A stretch of DNA of 64,000 bases from Prauserella marina (GCF_002240355.1 NZ_CP016353.1:3646501-3710500); one strand, 5' to 3'; counted from the stretch's first letter, positions 31,762 to 40,378 are shown. A program made the numbers and translations. The notes: generated from the sequence alone by a model not told the origin.

Positions 31762-32238
31762 TTAGCCGTTTCGCCTGCTCAGCAGAAATATGGGGAGATC
31801 CCGGTCGGCCGCCGAACGCTCCATCGCGTAGCCGGGCCAGAACCGCAGCAATTCCCGCCACATGTCGTCGTGTTCGGCACCGGTCAATTCCCTGGCCGTC
31901 ACCGCGACGACCTTTCCCTTGATCTCGACGGTCGCGTCCGGATTCCGGCGCAGGTTGAACGTCCACCCCGGATCGCGTTCCCTGCCCCAGTTCGACCCGG
32001 TGATCACATAGTCGGCCGCGTGCGGGTAGTACAGCAGGTTGGTGCTGCGTGGCTGCCCGGTCTTGCGGCCCAGCGTCGTCAGCCGCAACGACGGCAGGCC
32101 CGCGATCGCGACGAGGCTGATCCGGCCCTTGGACAGACGATACAACCGGGTGTCGGCCCAGATGATCGCTGCGGCGGCTTTCATCAGCCAGGGCCGAGTT
32201 CCCAGTCGTCTCGCCAACGCGGGTAACGGGTTGCGCAT
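31762..32238 (-). CDS. Deazaflavin (F420)-dependent reductase, Ddn family
   Basis: 158-residue split-beta-barrel protein of the F420H2-dependent nitroreductase family. The block LTTLGRKTGQPRSTNLLYYP, then SNWG and PGWTFNLRRNPDATVEI, is the family signature for F420 binding. Relatives include Ddn, which activates pretomanid, and quinone reductases. It starts 4 bases after egtD on the same strand; AGGAG almost touches the ATG. It therefore looks like the fifth gene of the ergothioneine operon, which suggests a role in redox protection. The substrate is not readable. Confidence 0.88.
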   Translation of the reverse strand: MRNPLPALARRLGTRPWLMKAAAAIIWADTRLYRLSKGRISLVAIAGLPSLRLTTLGRKTGQPRSTNLLYYPHAADYVITGSNWGRERDPGWTFNLRRNPDATVEIKGKVVAVTARELTGAEHDDMWRELLRFWPGYAMERSAADRDLPIFLLSRRNG

Positions 32239-32242
32239 TCTC

Positions 32243-33238
32243 CTATTCGATCATGCCACCGGCTCCGTCCGTCGCGCACGACAGCGAAACGCCGAACCTG
32301 CCTTCCTCGTCGGTCCACCACCGGTCGAGCCGGAACCCCGCTTCCGCCAGCTCCGCGCGCACGCCTTCTTGCCGGAACTTGACGGAGATCTCGGTGCGGA
32401 TGTATTCGCCTTCGGCGAACTCGACCTCGATGCCCGCGCCCGGCACCCGTACCTTCATGGGTTTCCTGGCGCGAAGCCGCATTTCGATCCACTCGTTACC
32501 GGCGTCCCAGTAGGAGACGTGCTCGAAGGCGCCGGGATCGAAATCGGCGCCGAGGCGCTCGTTGATCACCGCCAGGACGTTCCTGTTGAATTCGGCGGTC
32601 ACGCCCTCGCGGTCGTCGTAGGCTCGTTCGAGGGTTTCTCTTTCCTTGACGAGATCGGTCCCCAGCAGCAGCCACTCCCCCGGATCCAGCACCTCCCTGA
32701 CCGAACGGAGGAACTTCGCCCTGTCCAGGGGCAGGAAGTTGCCGATGGTGCCGCCGAGGAACGCGACCAGCCTCGGCCGTTCGCCAGGCAGCAGGTCCAG
32801 ATGCTCGGTGAAGTCGCCGACGACGCCGTGCACGGCGAGCGCGGGGTGTTCCTTCGCGATGGCCCGCGCGGCCTCGGCCAGCGCCGATTCCGACACGTCC
32901 AGCGGCACGAACGTCCGCAGCGTTCCGTGCGCGCCGAGCGCGTCGAGCAGCAGCCGGGTCTTCTCACTCGACCCCGAACCCAGTTCGACCAGGGTGTGTG
33001 CCGCGGTGATGTCCGCGATACCGGCCGCGTGCCCGCGCAGGATCTCCCGTTCCGCGCGGGTTGGATAGTACTCGGGCAATTCCGTGATGCGCTCGAACAG
33101 CGCGCTGCCCCGCGCATCGTAAAACCACTTGGCCGGTAACCATTTCCGCTTCGCCCTCAGCCCTTCGCGCACGTCGGCGCGCAGTGCCTCGGTGATGTCG
33201 GTACCGCTGCGATGCACGTCGAGATCCATGTCGCTCAC
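32243..33238 (-). CDS. egtD: L-histidine N-alpha-methyltransferase
   Basis: First committed step of ergothioneine synthesis: SAM-dependent trimethylation of histidine to hercynine. 331 residues, close to the 321-residue mycobacterial enzyme. The SAM site is VELGSGSSEKTRLLLDAL; FLGGTIGNF and the C-terminal EISVKFR region follow the family. GTG 33238 overlaps the egtC stop (GTGA). The open frame extending upstream to 33814 is non-coding shadow over egtC. Last of the four egt genes; a Ddn-like gene follows. Confidence 0.96.
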   Translation of the reverse strand: MSDMDLDVHRSGTDITEALRADVREGLRAKRKWLPAKWFYDARGSALFERITELPEYYPTRAEREILRGHAAGIADITAAHTLVELGSGSSEKTRLLLDALGAHGTLRTFVPLDVSESALAEAARAIAKEHPALAVHGVVGDFTEHLDLLPGERPRLVAFLGGTIGNFLPLDRAKFLRSVREVLDPGEWLLLGTDLVKERETLERAYDDREGVTAEFNRNVLAVINERLGADFDPGAFEHVSYWDAGNEWIEMRLRARKPMKVRVPGAGIEVEFAEGEYIRTEISVKFRQEGVRAELAEAGFRLDRWWTDEEGRFGVSLSCATDGAGGMIE

Positions 33239-34011
33239 CCGAGCCTCCGGTCTGCCGAGATGGGTATCAGTGCGGTACTCGGGGCCGCGCCGGGCCGCTC
33301 TCGCCTGGCCACGACGGCGTGCCACTGCGGAACCGGTCGCCAGTCCGGGTTCCCGTCCACCGGCTCCGACGCGATCAGCACGCCCCGCTCGTCTTCGAGG
33401 ACCGACAGCGCGTGTGTCCACGCGGTACCGATCACCACGTCGGCCCCGGCGAGCAGCAGGTTGAGCCGGGAACCCGGCGCCGCACGCTCCACCTCGGCCA
33501 CCAGGGAGATGACCGAGGCGACCGGGTCGGCACCGGCCCGCAGCCGTTCCGCCAGCAGGGTCCAGAGCAACGCCGAGTCGGTGGCGGCCTCCATGGTGAG
33601 CACCCTGGTGATGGGTAGTTTCTCCGCCAGCCCGGCCACCGAATCGGGCCACCCGCGCACCACACCGTTGTGGCTGAACAGCCAGTGATCGTCGGCGAAG
33701 GGCGCGCACGCGGCCTCGGTGACCGGCATCCCCGGCGTACCCGAGCGGACGGCGGCGACGAACGCTCCGGACCGGACGGTTCCGGCGAGCCCGCGCAGGG
33801 TACCGTCCGTCCACAACGGACCCGCTCTGCGATAGCTCACCGGCGCGCGGTCACCGGTGAACCAGCCGAGCCCGAACCCGTCGGCGTTGACGGTTCCGCC
33901 CTCCCGCATGTCCTTCGGGGCATAGGACTGCACCAGCAGCGCGTGCTCCGATTCGAACACCGGTCCCGAGGGCGAACTCGGCGCACCGAGGTAGGCGAGA
34001 TGACGGCACAC
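33235..34011 (-). CDS. egtC: Gamma-glutamyl-hercynylcysteine sulfoxide hydrolase
   Basis: 258-residue class II glutamine amidotransferase-like enzyme removing glutamate in ergothioneine synthesis. Cys2 (MCRHLAYLG) is the N-terminal nucleophile after Met removal. VNADGFGLGW and LFSHNGVVRGW are the conserved Ntn-hydrolase segments. The gene begins 1 base after egtB and overlaps egtD by 4 bases, so it is tightly coupled in the operon. Confidence 0.95.
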   Translation of the reverse strand: MCRHLAYLGAPSSPSGPVFESEHALLVQSYAPKDMREGGTVNADGFGLGWFTGDRAPVSYRRAGPLWTDGTLRGLAGTVRSGAFVAAVRSGTPGMPVTEAACAPFADDHWLFSHNGVVRGWPDSVAGLAEKLPITRVLTMEAATDSALLWTLLAERLRAGADPVASVISLVAEVERAAPGSRLNLLLAGADVVIGTAWTHALSVLEDERGVLIASEPVDGNPDWRPVPQWHAVVARRERPGAAPSTALIPISADRRLG

Positions 34012-34012
34012 G

Positions 34013-35392
34013 CTAGCCCCGCTCGGCGGGGGTCAGGTCGCGCGCGCACCGGAATCCCGCGAAGATCTGTCTCCTGACGGGGTAGTCCCAATTGCGGAAG
34101 GTCCCCCTGATGGCGACCGCGTCGGTGCCGAACGAACCGCCGCGCAGCACCTTGTGGCCAGGCCCGAAGAACACCTCGGAGTACTCCCGGTAGGGAAATG
34201 CCGTGAATCCCGGGTAACCCGCGAAGTCGCTGCTGGTCCATTCCCACACGTCGCCGATGAGCTGATGGACACCGAGCGGGGAGACCCCTCGCGGATAGGC
34301 ACCGACCTCGGCCGGCCGCAGATGCCGCTGCCCCAGGTTGGCGTGTTCCGCCGTCGGTTCGCCGTCTCCCCACGGGTAGCGCAGCGAGCGTCCGGTGTGC
34401 GGATCGTAGCGGGCCGCCTTTTCCCACTCGGCTTCCGTCGGCAGCCGTTTTCGCGCCCACGCCGCGTAGGCCCGCGCCTCGTGAAAGGACACGTGCACCA
34501 CCGGCTCGGCTTCGGGAACGCGCTCGTATCTGCCGAATCGCGTTCGCCACCACGCGTCCTGCTCCCTGCGCCAGAACCGGGGCGCCGTGATGTCGTGCTC
34601 GGTGCGGTAGGCCCAGCCTTGTTCGCTCCACCACCGCGGTTGCTGGTACCCACCCGCGTCGGCGAACGCGGCGAACTGCCCGTTGGTGACGGGGAACGTG
34701 TCGATGGCGAACGCGTCGACGAACACGGGGTGCGCCGGCCGTTCGTTGTCCAGCGCCCACGGTTCGACCGACGTTCCCATGAGGAAGGAACCACCGGGGA
34801 CGACGATCTCGGCTGGGACGGCCCCCACTCGCCTCGGCGGAGGAGAGGGAGCGTGCAGCACCGGATCGCCCTTGCGAAGCTGGTGGGTCGCCAGCATCGT
34901 CTCGTCGTGTTGTTGCTCGTGCTGGGCGATCATGCCGAAAGCGAAGGCGGTGTCGGTCAGCGCGCCCCCCTCCAGCGGGGCCTGGGACAACACGTCGAAC
35001 GCCTTCGCCCTCACCTCCCTGACGTAGGCTCTCGCCTCGCCTGGCCCGAGCAGCGGGAGCGCGGGGCGGTCGGCCCTCGCGTGCTGGAAGGCGTCGTAGA
35101 GGTCGTCGATGTCGGGCCGCAGCGGCTGCCTTCCTCCCACGTCCCGCACGAGCCACAGTTCCTCCTGGCTCCCGATGTGCGCGAGATCCCACACCAGCGG
35201 AGACATCAGCTTCGAATGCTGCGTGACGAGATCGGCGTCGTCGACGGCGTCGGTCAGCGTCCCGCTGCGTTTCCTCGCCCTTTCCAGCGCGTGTGCCGTG
35301 TGTGCCCTCAGGTCCTGGGCGCTCAGCGCCCTCAGCGGGTGCGCGGAGGCGGCGACCTCGGTGCCCGTCATCGCGGAGTCCGCTGTGCTCAT
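34013..35392 (-). CDS. egtB: Hercynine oxygenase (EgtB)
   Basis: 459-residue non-haem iron sulfoxide synthase joining hercynine and gamma-glutamylcysteine. The N-terminal DinB_2 domain carries the iron-binding HxxxHxE motif (HEQQHDE) and an upstream His in WDLAHIGSQEE. The C-terminal half is an FGE-sulfatase domain (VPGGSFLMGT, LPTEAEWEKAARY, RGGSF). ATG 35392 overlaps the egtA stop (ATGA), so the longer frame to 35590 is not used. Confidence 0.96.
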   Translation of the reverse strand: MSTADSAMTGTEVAASAHPLRALSAQDLRAHTAHALERARKRSGTLTDAVDDADLVTQHSKLMSPLVWDLAHIGSQEELWLVRDVGGRQPLRPDIDDLYDAFQHARADRPALPLLGPGEARAYVREVRAKAFDVLSQAPLEGGALTDTAFAFGMIAQHEQQHDETMLATHQLRKGDPVLHAPSPPPRRVGAVPAEIVVPGGSFLMGTSVEPWALDNERPAHPVFVDAFAIDTFPVTNGQFAAFADAGGYQQPRWWSEQGWAYRTEHDITAPRFWRREQDAWWRTRFGRYERVPEAEPVVHVSFHEARAYAAWARKRLPTEAEWEKAARYDPHTGRSLRYPWGDGEPTAEHANLGQRHLRPAEVGAYPRGVSPLGVHQLIGDVWEWTSSDFAGYPGFTAFPYREYSEVFFGPGHKVLRGGSFGTDAVAIRGTFRNWDYPVRRQIFAGFRCARDLTPAERG

Positions 35393-36663
35393 CGCTGTCC
35401 TCCCCTGCTCGCGCGCCGGACCCGGCGCTGGACGGTGTAGGCGATGTCGGCGACGGTGTCCGAAGGAAGGTTCACTGCCGCCAGTTCGGCACACCCCAGA
35501 TCGGCGACGGCCGCGGCGGCCTCGGCGATCGCGGCGTCGTCCAGCCCGAACCGTGCCGCGTCGGCCCACCTGTCGGCGACCGGCTCGCACACGGCGGCGA
35601 CCTGGTCCACTGTGGACTGCCGGGCGAGCAGGGCGGCCAGCAGCGCCACCGGGTGCAGCCAGGCGCCCTGCGGCTGGGCGTCCAGATAACGGACCTCAAG
35701 GTAGCCCTGCGGCCGGACCGGGGTGAACATGGTGGTCAGGTGGTAGTCGAGATCGGCGGTGGTGGGGGGCGCGAGCGCTGCGGCGGCTCCCCTTCCCGCG
35801 ATCCAGTCGGCGAAGGTCAGGCCGTCGGGGGCGTCCCATTCACCGTCGTCCCGTGGCAGCACCATCAGCGGCGTGTCCATGACTCTGGCCGCCCATGCCC
35901 GCTCGGGGTCGGCGCCCGTCTCGCCCGGATGGGTGCGGGCGTACTCGGTGTCCATGACGGCCAGCCAGCGAGCAGAGACCGAACCGGTGTCCCTGCCCGC
36001 GTGCCGCCGCGAATTGGCGAACAGCGCCAGCATCACCGGACCGAGCGCGTGGACGGCGGCCCACCGGTCGGCGAACCGGGCCTTCTCCCCCGCGTCGAGG
36101 CACACCTGCAAGGCGGCGGTACTGCACATCATGGTGACCCCGCCGGTGCCGGATTTGGCGAAACGTCGTTCCATGGCCGCGTATCGTGGCGTCGGCAGCA
36201 CCCGGCGCGGTTCGCGGAAAGGGTCGATCGCGTCCGGACTCATCCGGAGGCCGACGCGGGCGAGCAGGTCGGTCAGATACGCGAGGTCGGCGGTGACGAC
36301 GGTAGCCAGATCGCGAAGCGAATCCTGTGGCGCGGTGGAGATTTCGACCTGGCAACCGGGTTCGAGACTGAGCCGGCTTCCCGAGGGAAGTGGCGTGTGT
36401 TCGCTGTCAGGGCGCAAGGTTCTCGGCGTATGCGCGCCGAGCGCACGAGCGAGCCTGCCGGGATCCAGTGGCAATGCCGGGTCGGTGGCGTCATGAACGA
36501 GGTACTCGATTTCGACACCGAACAACCGTGGTGGCCCGTGCTTGAAGCACACCGAGGCCACATATGCCTCACCTTCCGCCCGGTCGGACACGACTCGCGC
36601 CGCGACATCATCCGCGTTGTCCCGCTTGGCTTTTCTGTCCCGGGGGATACGGACCGCTGTCAT
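35389..36663 (-). CDS. egtA: Glutamate--cysteine ligase of ergothioneine synthesis
   Basis: 424-residue ATP-dependent ligase making gamma-glutamylcysteine for EgtB. The GCS2-type core is visible: FGVEIEYLVHD near the start, LSLEPGCQVEIST and the metal/substrate region MMCSTAALQVCLD. I chose ATG 36663 with AGGTGA upstream; ATG 36678 and 36696 are alternatives. It leads the operon egtA-egtB-egtC-egtD-ddn-like. No egtE (PLP sulfoxide lyase) follows, so that step must be encoded elsewhere or done by another lyase. Confidence 0.94.
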   Translation of the reverse strand: MTAVRIPRDRKAKRDNADDVAARVVSDRAEGEAYVASVCFKHGPPRLFGVEIEYLVHDATDPALPLDPGRLARALGAHTPRTLRPDSEHTPLPSGSRLSLEPGCQVEISTAPQDSLRDLATVVTADLAYLTDLLARVGLRMSPDAIDPFREPRRVLPTPRYAAMERRFAKSGTGGVTMMCSTAALQVCLDAGEKARFADRWAAVHALGPVMLALFANSRRHAGRDTGSVSARWLAVMDTEYARTHPGETGADPERAWAARVMDTPLMVLPRDDGEWDAPDGLTFADWIAGRGAAAALAPPTTADLDYHLTTMFTPVRPQGYLEVRYLDAQPQGAWLHPVALLAALLARQSTVDQVAAVCEPVADRWADAARFGLDDAAIAEAAAAVADLGCAELAAVNLPSDTVADIAYTVQRRVRRASRGGQR

Positions 36664-37158
36664 GACTTCACCTGCCATCCACTGGGGCACCGTCATTCGC
36701 GACGCTACACGCGGGGTCCGACAGTCGCATGACCCTTGAGTCGCCCATACCGCGAATCCTGGCCACGGCACCCGTGATTCCGTCGCGGAACGTGGTGAGA
36801 ATCCGCCACCACGACAGGTTTCCGATCCGGACTTTCCGGCCATGAGGTCATGTTCGTGATCGGTCACCACCGCACCGGTGAGGCCACACTCCGTTGCGAT
36901 CACCGGTGAATCCCCGCTCCGCCGTTAAACCGGTTCATGCGGACATTCGCGGTTCGGCGCACCACAACGGTTTTTCTTCATCACCCGCCGCGACGGCCAT
37001 CACCCGTTCGCCCGCACCCACTCGCTCCGGCGGCCGTCGCTCGGTGTCACCGGCCGGAGCGGGATGCGATCACTCGCCCCTGCCCCTTGCCGATAGGGTC
37101 CTTCTCGGAGACCGGCCCGTGGCGTAGCCAACCGGCGCCCGGAACGAGCCCAAGGTCT
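36664..37158. other. Intergenic region between egtA and acnR
   Basis: About 495 bases without a supported gene, between two divergent genes. It holds one perfect palindrome, TCACCGGTGA (36900-36909), with a related half-pair CACC/GGTG 30 bases before it. Codon pattern is weak in all frames. It must contain the egtA promoter, but I could not place it. Confidence 0.5.
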
Positions 37159-37174
37159 CAGTACGTACGTACGG
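37159..37174. promoter_or_regulatory. AcnR box upstream of acnR
   Basis: CAGTACGTACGTACGG fits CAGnACnnncGTACTG with one mismatch (G for T at position 15). It lies 37 bases before the acnR start, so it is a likely autoregulatory site. It shares its pattern with the site before acn. Confidence 0.7.
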
Positions 37175-37210
37175 ATTGCATTGGATTACCCCGGGTGTCA
37201 AGATCGGGGG

Positions 37211-37798
37211 ATGCCACGGGTCAGCCAGGACCACCTCGACGCGCGTCGCCGGCAAATACTCGACGGCGCCAGGGTGTGTTTCGGACGTTACGGATACGAG
37301 GGTGCCACGGTCCGCCGTCTTGAGGAAGCGACCCAGCTCTCCCGGGGCGCCATCTTCCACCATTTCCGGGACAAGGAATCGCTGTTTCTCGCGCTGGCCG
37401 AGGACGACGCCGCCCGTATGGCCGACGTCGTGGCCCAGCAGGGCCTCGTCCAGGTCATGCGGGATCTGCTCGCCGGGCGCAGCCAGCACCCCGCAGACTG
37501 GCTCGGCACCAGGCTTGAGGTCTCCCGCAGACTGCGCACCGACCCCGAGTTCAGAGCGAGGTGGGCCGAACGGTCCGAGCAGCTCACCACGGCGACCCGC
37601 AAGCGCCTTTCCTGGCAGCGGCAGGCCGGCAACCTCCGCGACGACATCAGCATCGACGTGCTCGCCGCGTATCTGGAACTGGTCCTTGAGGGACTCGTGT
37701 CGCACCTGTCGATGGGCCTGCCGGCCGATGACCTCGAACCCGTCCTCGACCTGGTGGAGGAGAGCGTGCGAAGGCATCGCGGCCTCGGCAGGGCCTGA
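37211..37798 (+). CDS. acnR: AcnR, TetR-type repressor of aconitase
   Basis: 195-residue TetR regulator. The N-terminus (MPRVSQDHLDARRRQILDGA) and helix-turn-helix (ATVRRLEEATQLSRGAIFHHFRDK) closely match AcnR of Corynebacterium and Rv1474c of M. tuberculosis. AcnR represses aconitase and senses citrate in C. glutamicum. In those species acnR sits next to acn; here acn is about 10 kb away, with the egt operon and other genes between. ATG 37211 follows GGGG; a frame from 37181 is possible but overlaps the operator flank. AcnR-type boxes precede both genes. Confidence 0.9.
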   Translation: MPRVSQDHLDARRRQILDGARVCFGRYGYEGATVRRLEEATQLSRGAIFHHFRDKESLFLALAEDDAARMADVVAQQGLVQVMRDLLAGRSQHPADWLGTRLEVSRRLRTDPEFRARWAERSEQLTTATRKRLSWQRQAGNLRDDISIDVLAAYLELVLEGLVSHLSMGLPADDLEPVLDLVEESVRRHRGLGRA

Positions 37799-37880
37799 GG
37801 CTGGGGAACAGGGTCTGCACACCTCGCGTTCGACGTGGTTAAGATAGCGCCACTTTTCCGCCGTTCCGGCTTATCAAGGA

Positions 37881-37983
37881 GTGACAACTTTCGTGCGCGA
37901 TGCGCAGTCACCTGGTGACAGTAGTTGGCCGGGTGACAAACCCGGCTTCCTCGATTCTCCCGGCCACACCACCCAAGGTGGTG
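37881..37983 (+). promoter_or_regulatory. Structured 5' leader of the CNNM operon
   Basis: Perfect small stems follow one another: TGCGC/GCGCA (37894-37906), GTCACC/GGTGAC (37907-37919), GCCGGGT/ACCCGGC (37928-37946) and CACCACC/GGTGGTG (37967-37983). GTCACC at 37907 can also pair with GTGAC at 37881 or GGTGAC at 37932, giving mutually exclusive folds. This is the form expected of a riboswitch or attenuator. I do not recognise a known class. Confidence 0.45.
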
Positions 37984-37991
37984 CGAGCTGA
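37893..37991 (+). CDS. 32-codon leader ORF before the CNNM genes
   Basis: GTG 37893 with AAGGAG 11 bases upstream opens a 32-residue frame whose TGA (37989-37991) directly abuts the ATG of the next gene. The peptide is Gly/Pro/Ser/Asp rich with repeated PGD. Only about 60 percent of third positions are G or C, lower than neighbouring genes, so it may be a regulatory leader peptide rather than a conserved protein. A hairpin (37967-37983) covering the downstream gene's GGTGG lies inside it. Translation of this ORF would open that hairpin. Unproven but well placed. Confidence 0.4.
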   Translation: MRDAQSPGDSSWPGDKPGFLDSPGHTTQGGAS

Positions 37992-39308
37992 ATGGACATT
38001 CTGCTCACCATTCTCGGAATACTGTTCGTTCTGCTGCTGACCGTGGGCACGGGCCTCGCCGTTGCCGCCGAGTTCTCACTCACCACACTCGAACGCAGCA
38101 CCATCGAATCCAATGTCAGGCAGGTCGGCGACCGGCGGTCGAAGACCGTGCTCAAAGCGCACCGCACGCTGTCCTTCCAACTCTCCGGCGCCCAGGTCGC
38201 GATCACCCTGACCACCCTGGTCACCGGCTATGTGGCCGAGCCGCTGCTCGGCCGCCTGATCCGCCCTCCGCTGACGGGAATGGGGCTGTCCGAAGGCGCC
38301 GCGGCGGGCACCTCGCTGGTGCTCGCGCTGCTGCTGGCGACCTCGCTGTCCATGGTCATCGGCGAGATGGTGCCGAAGAACCTCGCCGTGGCCAGGCCGT
38401 TGCAAACCGCCCGCGCCGTCGCCGGATACCACTCCCGGTTCTCGGCATTGTTCCGCTGGCTCATCACGCTCATGAACAACAGCGCGAACTGGGTCGTCCG
38501 CAAATTCGGCATCGAACCGCAGGAGGAACTGCGCTCGGCGCGATCGCCGCAGGAACTGGGCTCGATCGTGCGCACGAGCGCGGAGAGCGGAACCCTCGAC
38601 GTCTCCACCGCCCAGTTGCTCAGCAGGTCACTGCGCTTCGGCGACCGCACGGCGGACGAGCTGATGACACCACGCGTCCGGCTGGATTCCCTGCACATCG
38701 ACGACACCATCGAGGACCTGGTCGAACTCGCGAGGAGGACCGGCTTCTCCCGGTTTCCGGTGCACCGCGAGGATCTCGACGACGTTCAGGGAGCCGTGCA
38801 CGTCAAACAGGCGTTCACGGTTCCCTCCCCCGATCGCGAGAAGACCCGGGTCGGCTCGGTCATGCGGCCGGTGCCGACGGTGCCCGAATCACTGCCAGGC
38901 GACGCGCTGCTCGACCGGCTGCGCGATTCCCGGTTCCAGCTCGCGCTCGTCGTCGACGAGTACGGCGGCACGGCCGGGCTGGTCACGCTGGAGGACGTCG
39001 TCGAGGAGATCATCGGCGACGTCCGTGACGAGCACGACGATCGAGAGGAACCCGCTTCGCAGCAGCTCAGCGCCGACAGCTGGCTCGTGTCGGGACAGCT
39101 TCGCGACGACGAGGTACTCGACGTCACCGGCTTCCGGATGCCGGAGGGCGACTACGAGACGATCGCGGGCCTCGTGCTGGAGCGGCTCGGCAAGATCCCC
39201 GACGTCGGCGACGCCATCGACATCGACGGCTGGCGGCTCGTGGTGGCAGGAATGGACCGGCACCGGATCGCGGAAGTCAGCGTCGAGCACAGGGAGGTGA
39301 CCTCGTGA
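37992..39308 (+). CDS. CNNM/CBS/CorC_HlyC membrane protein
   Basis: 438-residue protein of the HlyC/CorC (UPF0053) family. The N-terminal CNNM/DUF21 domain (about 1-190) has helices and the motif VIGEMVPKNLAVARP. Two CBS domains follow (about 205-325), then a CorC_HlyC transporter-associated domain (about 340-430). Relatives transport Mg2+, Na+ or protect from divalent cations. The ATG abuts the stop of a short leader ORF. It overlaps the second CNNM gene by 4 bases, so the two are probably heteromeric partners. Confidence 0.92.
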   Translation: MDILLTILGILFVLLLTVGTGLAVAAEFSLTTLERSTIESNVRQVGDRRSKTVLKAHRTLSFQLSGAQVAITLTTLVTGYVAEPLLGRLIRPPLTGMGLSEGAAAGTSLVLALLLATSLSMVIGEMVPKNLAVARPLQTARAVAGYHSRFSALFRWLITLMNNSANWVVRKFGIEPQEELRSARSPQELGSIVRTSAESGTLDVSTAQLLSRSLRFGDRTADELMTPRVRLDSLHIDDTIEDLVELARRTGFSRFPVHREDLDDVQGAVHVKQAFTVPSPDREKTRVGSVMRPVPTVPESLPGDALLDRLRDSRFQLALVVDEYGGTAGLVTLEDVVEEIIGDVRDEHDDREEPASQQLSADSWLVSGQLRDDEVLDVTGFRMPEGDYETIAGLVLERLGKIPDVGDAIDIDGWRLVVAGMDRHRIAEVSVEHREVTS

Positions 39309-40354
39309 ACGACTGGGTCTCCATCTCGCTGATCGGCGTGCTCCTGCTCGCGAACGCGTTCTTCGTTGGCGCCGAGTTCGCGTTGATCTCCTCGCGGAGG
39401 GATCGGCTCGAAGCCCTGCTCGAACAGGGCAAGGGACGGGCAAGGATCGTGCTCAACGCGGCGAAGAACGTGTCCCTCATGCTGGCAGGCGCGCAGCTGG
39501 GGATCACCGTCTGCTCGCTGCTGCTGTTGCAGTTCGGCGAGCCCGCGGTCGCTCATCAGCTGGAGGCGGCCGTTTCGGCGCTGGGCCTGCCGGTACCGAC
39601 CTACGTGGTGCACGGTGTGTCGTTCGCGGTGACGCTGGTGGCGCTGACGCTGCTGCACGTGCTCATCGGCGAGATGGTGCCGAAGAACATCGCCATCGCC
39701 GAACCGGAGCGCCTCGCGCTGTGGCTGGTCCCGGCGCACGTGGTGTGGGTGCGGATCGTCAACCCGTTCATCTGGCTGCTCAACGGCATCGCCAACGGAG
39801 TGCTGCGGCTCATGCGCGTCCAGCCGAAGGACGAGATCGACACTGGCGCGACCCCCGACGAGTTCTCCGAGCTGCTCAGCGAGTCACGCAGGGAGGGGCT
39901 GCTCGACCAGTCCGAACACCGCAGGCTGAGCCAAACCCTTTCGTCGGCCGCGAAAACCGTGGCCGATGTCGTGGTCCCGATCGCCGACATGACCACACTG
40001 CCCTCCTCGCCGACCGTCGGTGACGTCGAGCGGGCCGTGTCCTCGACCGGGTTCTCCCGCTTCCCCGTCCGGGGCGAGAGCGGCGAGCTGAGCGGCTACA
40101 TCCACGTCAAGGACATCCTCGACCAGGTAGGTGACGACCCGGCGACTCCGCTTCCGGTGGCCAAGACCCGTGGCCTCACCGAGTTGTCGGTGCACGCGAG
40201 ACTGGACAACGCGCTCTCGGCGATGCGCAGGGAGGGCAGCCATCTCGCGAGAGCCGTCGACGCCGAGGGCGTCGTGACCGGCATGGTCACACTGGAGGAT
40301 CTGGTCGAGGAATACGTGGGTACCGTGCGGGACGGAACCCACGTCACCAGGTAG
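39305..40354 (+). CDS. CNNM/CBS membrane protein, second copy
   Basis: 349-residue paralogue of the preceding protein. The CNNM domain has AEFALISSRRDRLEALLEQGKGRA and LIGEMVPKNIAIAEPERLALW, followed by two CBS domains. The C-terminal CorC_HlyC domain is absent, so the two proteins differ in architecture. GTG 39305 overlaps the upstream stop (GTGA). The paired long/short arrangement is common in actinobacteria and suggests a complex. Confidence 0.92.
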   Translation: MNDWVSISLIGVLLLANAFFVGAEFALISSRRDRLEALLEQGKGRARIVLNAAKNVSLMLAGAQLGITVCSLLLLQFGEPAVAHQLEAAVSALGLPVPTYVVHGVSFAVTLVALTLLHVLIGEMVPKNIAIAEPERLALWLVPAHVVWVRIVNPFIWLLNGIANGVLRLMRVQPKDEIDTGATPDEFSELLSESRREGLLDQSEHRRLSQTLSSAAKTVADVVVPIADMTTLPSSPTVGDVERAVSSTGFSRFPVRGESGELSGYIHVKDILDQVGDDPATPLPVAKTRGLTELSVHARLDNALSAMRREGSHLARAVDAEGVVTGMVTLEDLVEEYVGTVRDGTHVTR

Positions 40355-40378
40355 CGGAAGGGCCGTGGAGCACAGGCC

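Noticed and set aside
32243-33814. Long open frame extending egtD upstream by about 190 codons
   Set aside because: It overlaps egtC completely, has no start support, and the extra protein is arginine-rich shadow sequence. egtD starts at GTG 33238.
37861-37991. M-box magnesium riboswitch before the CNNM genes
   Set aside because: I could not find the conserved M-box core bases. The structured leader is reported without a class.
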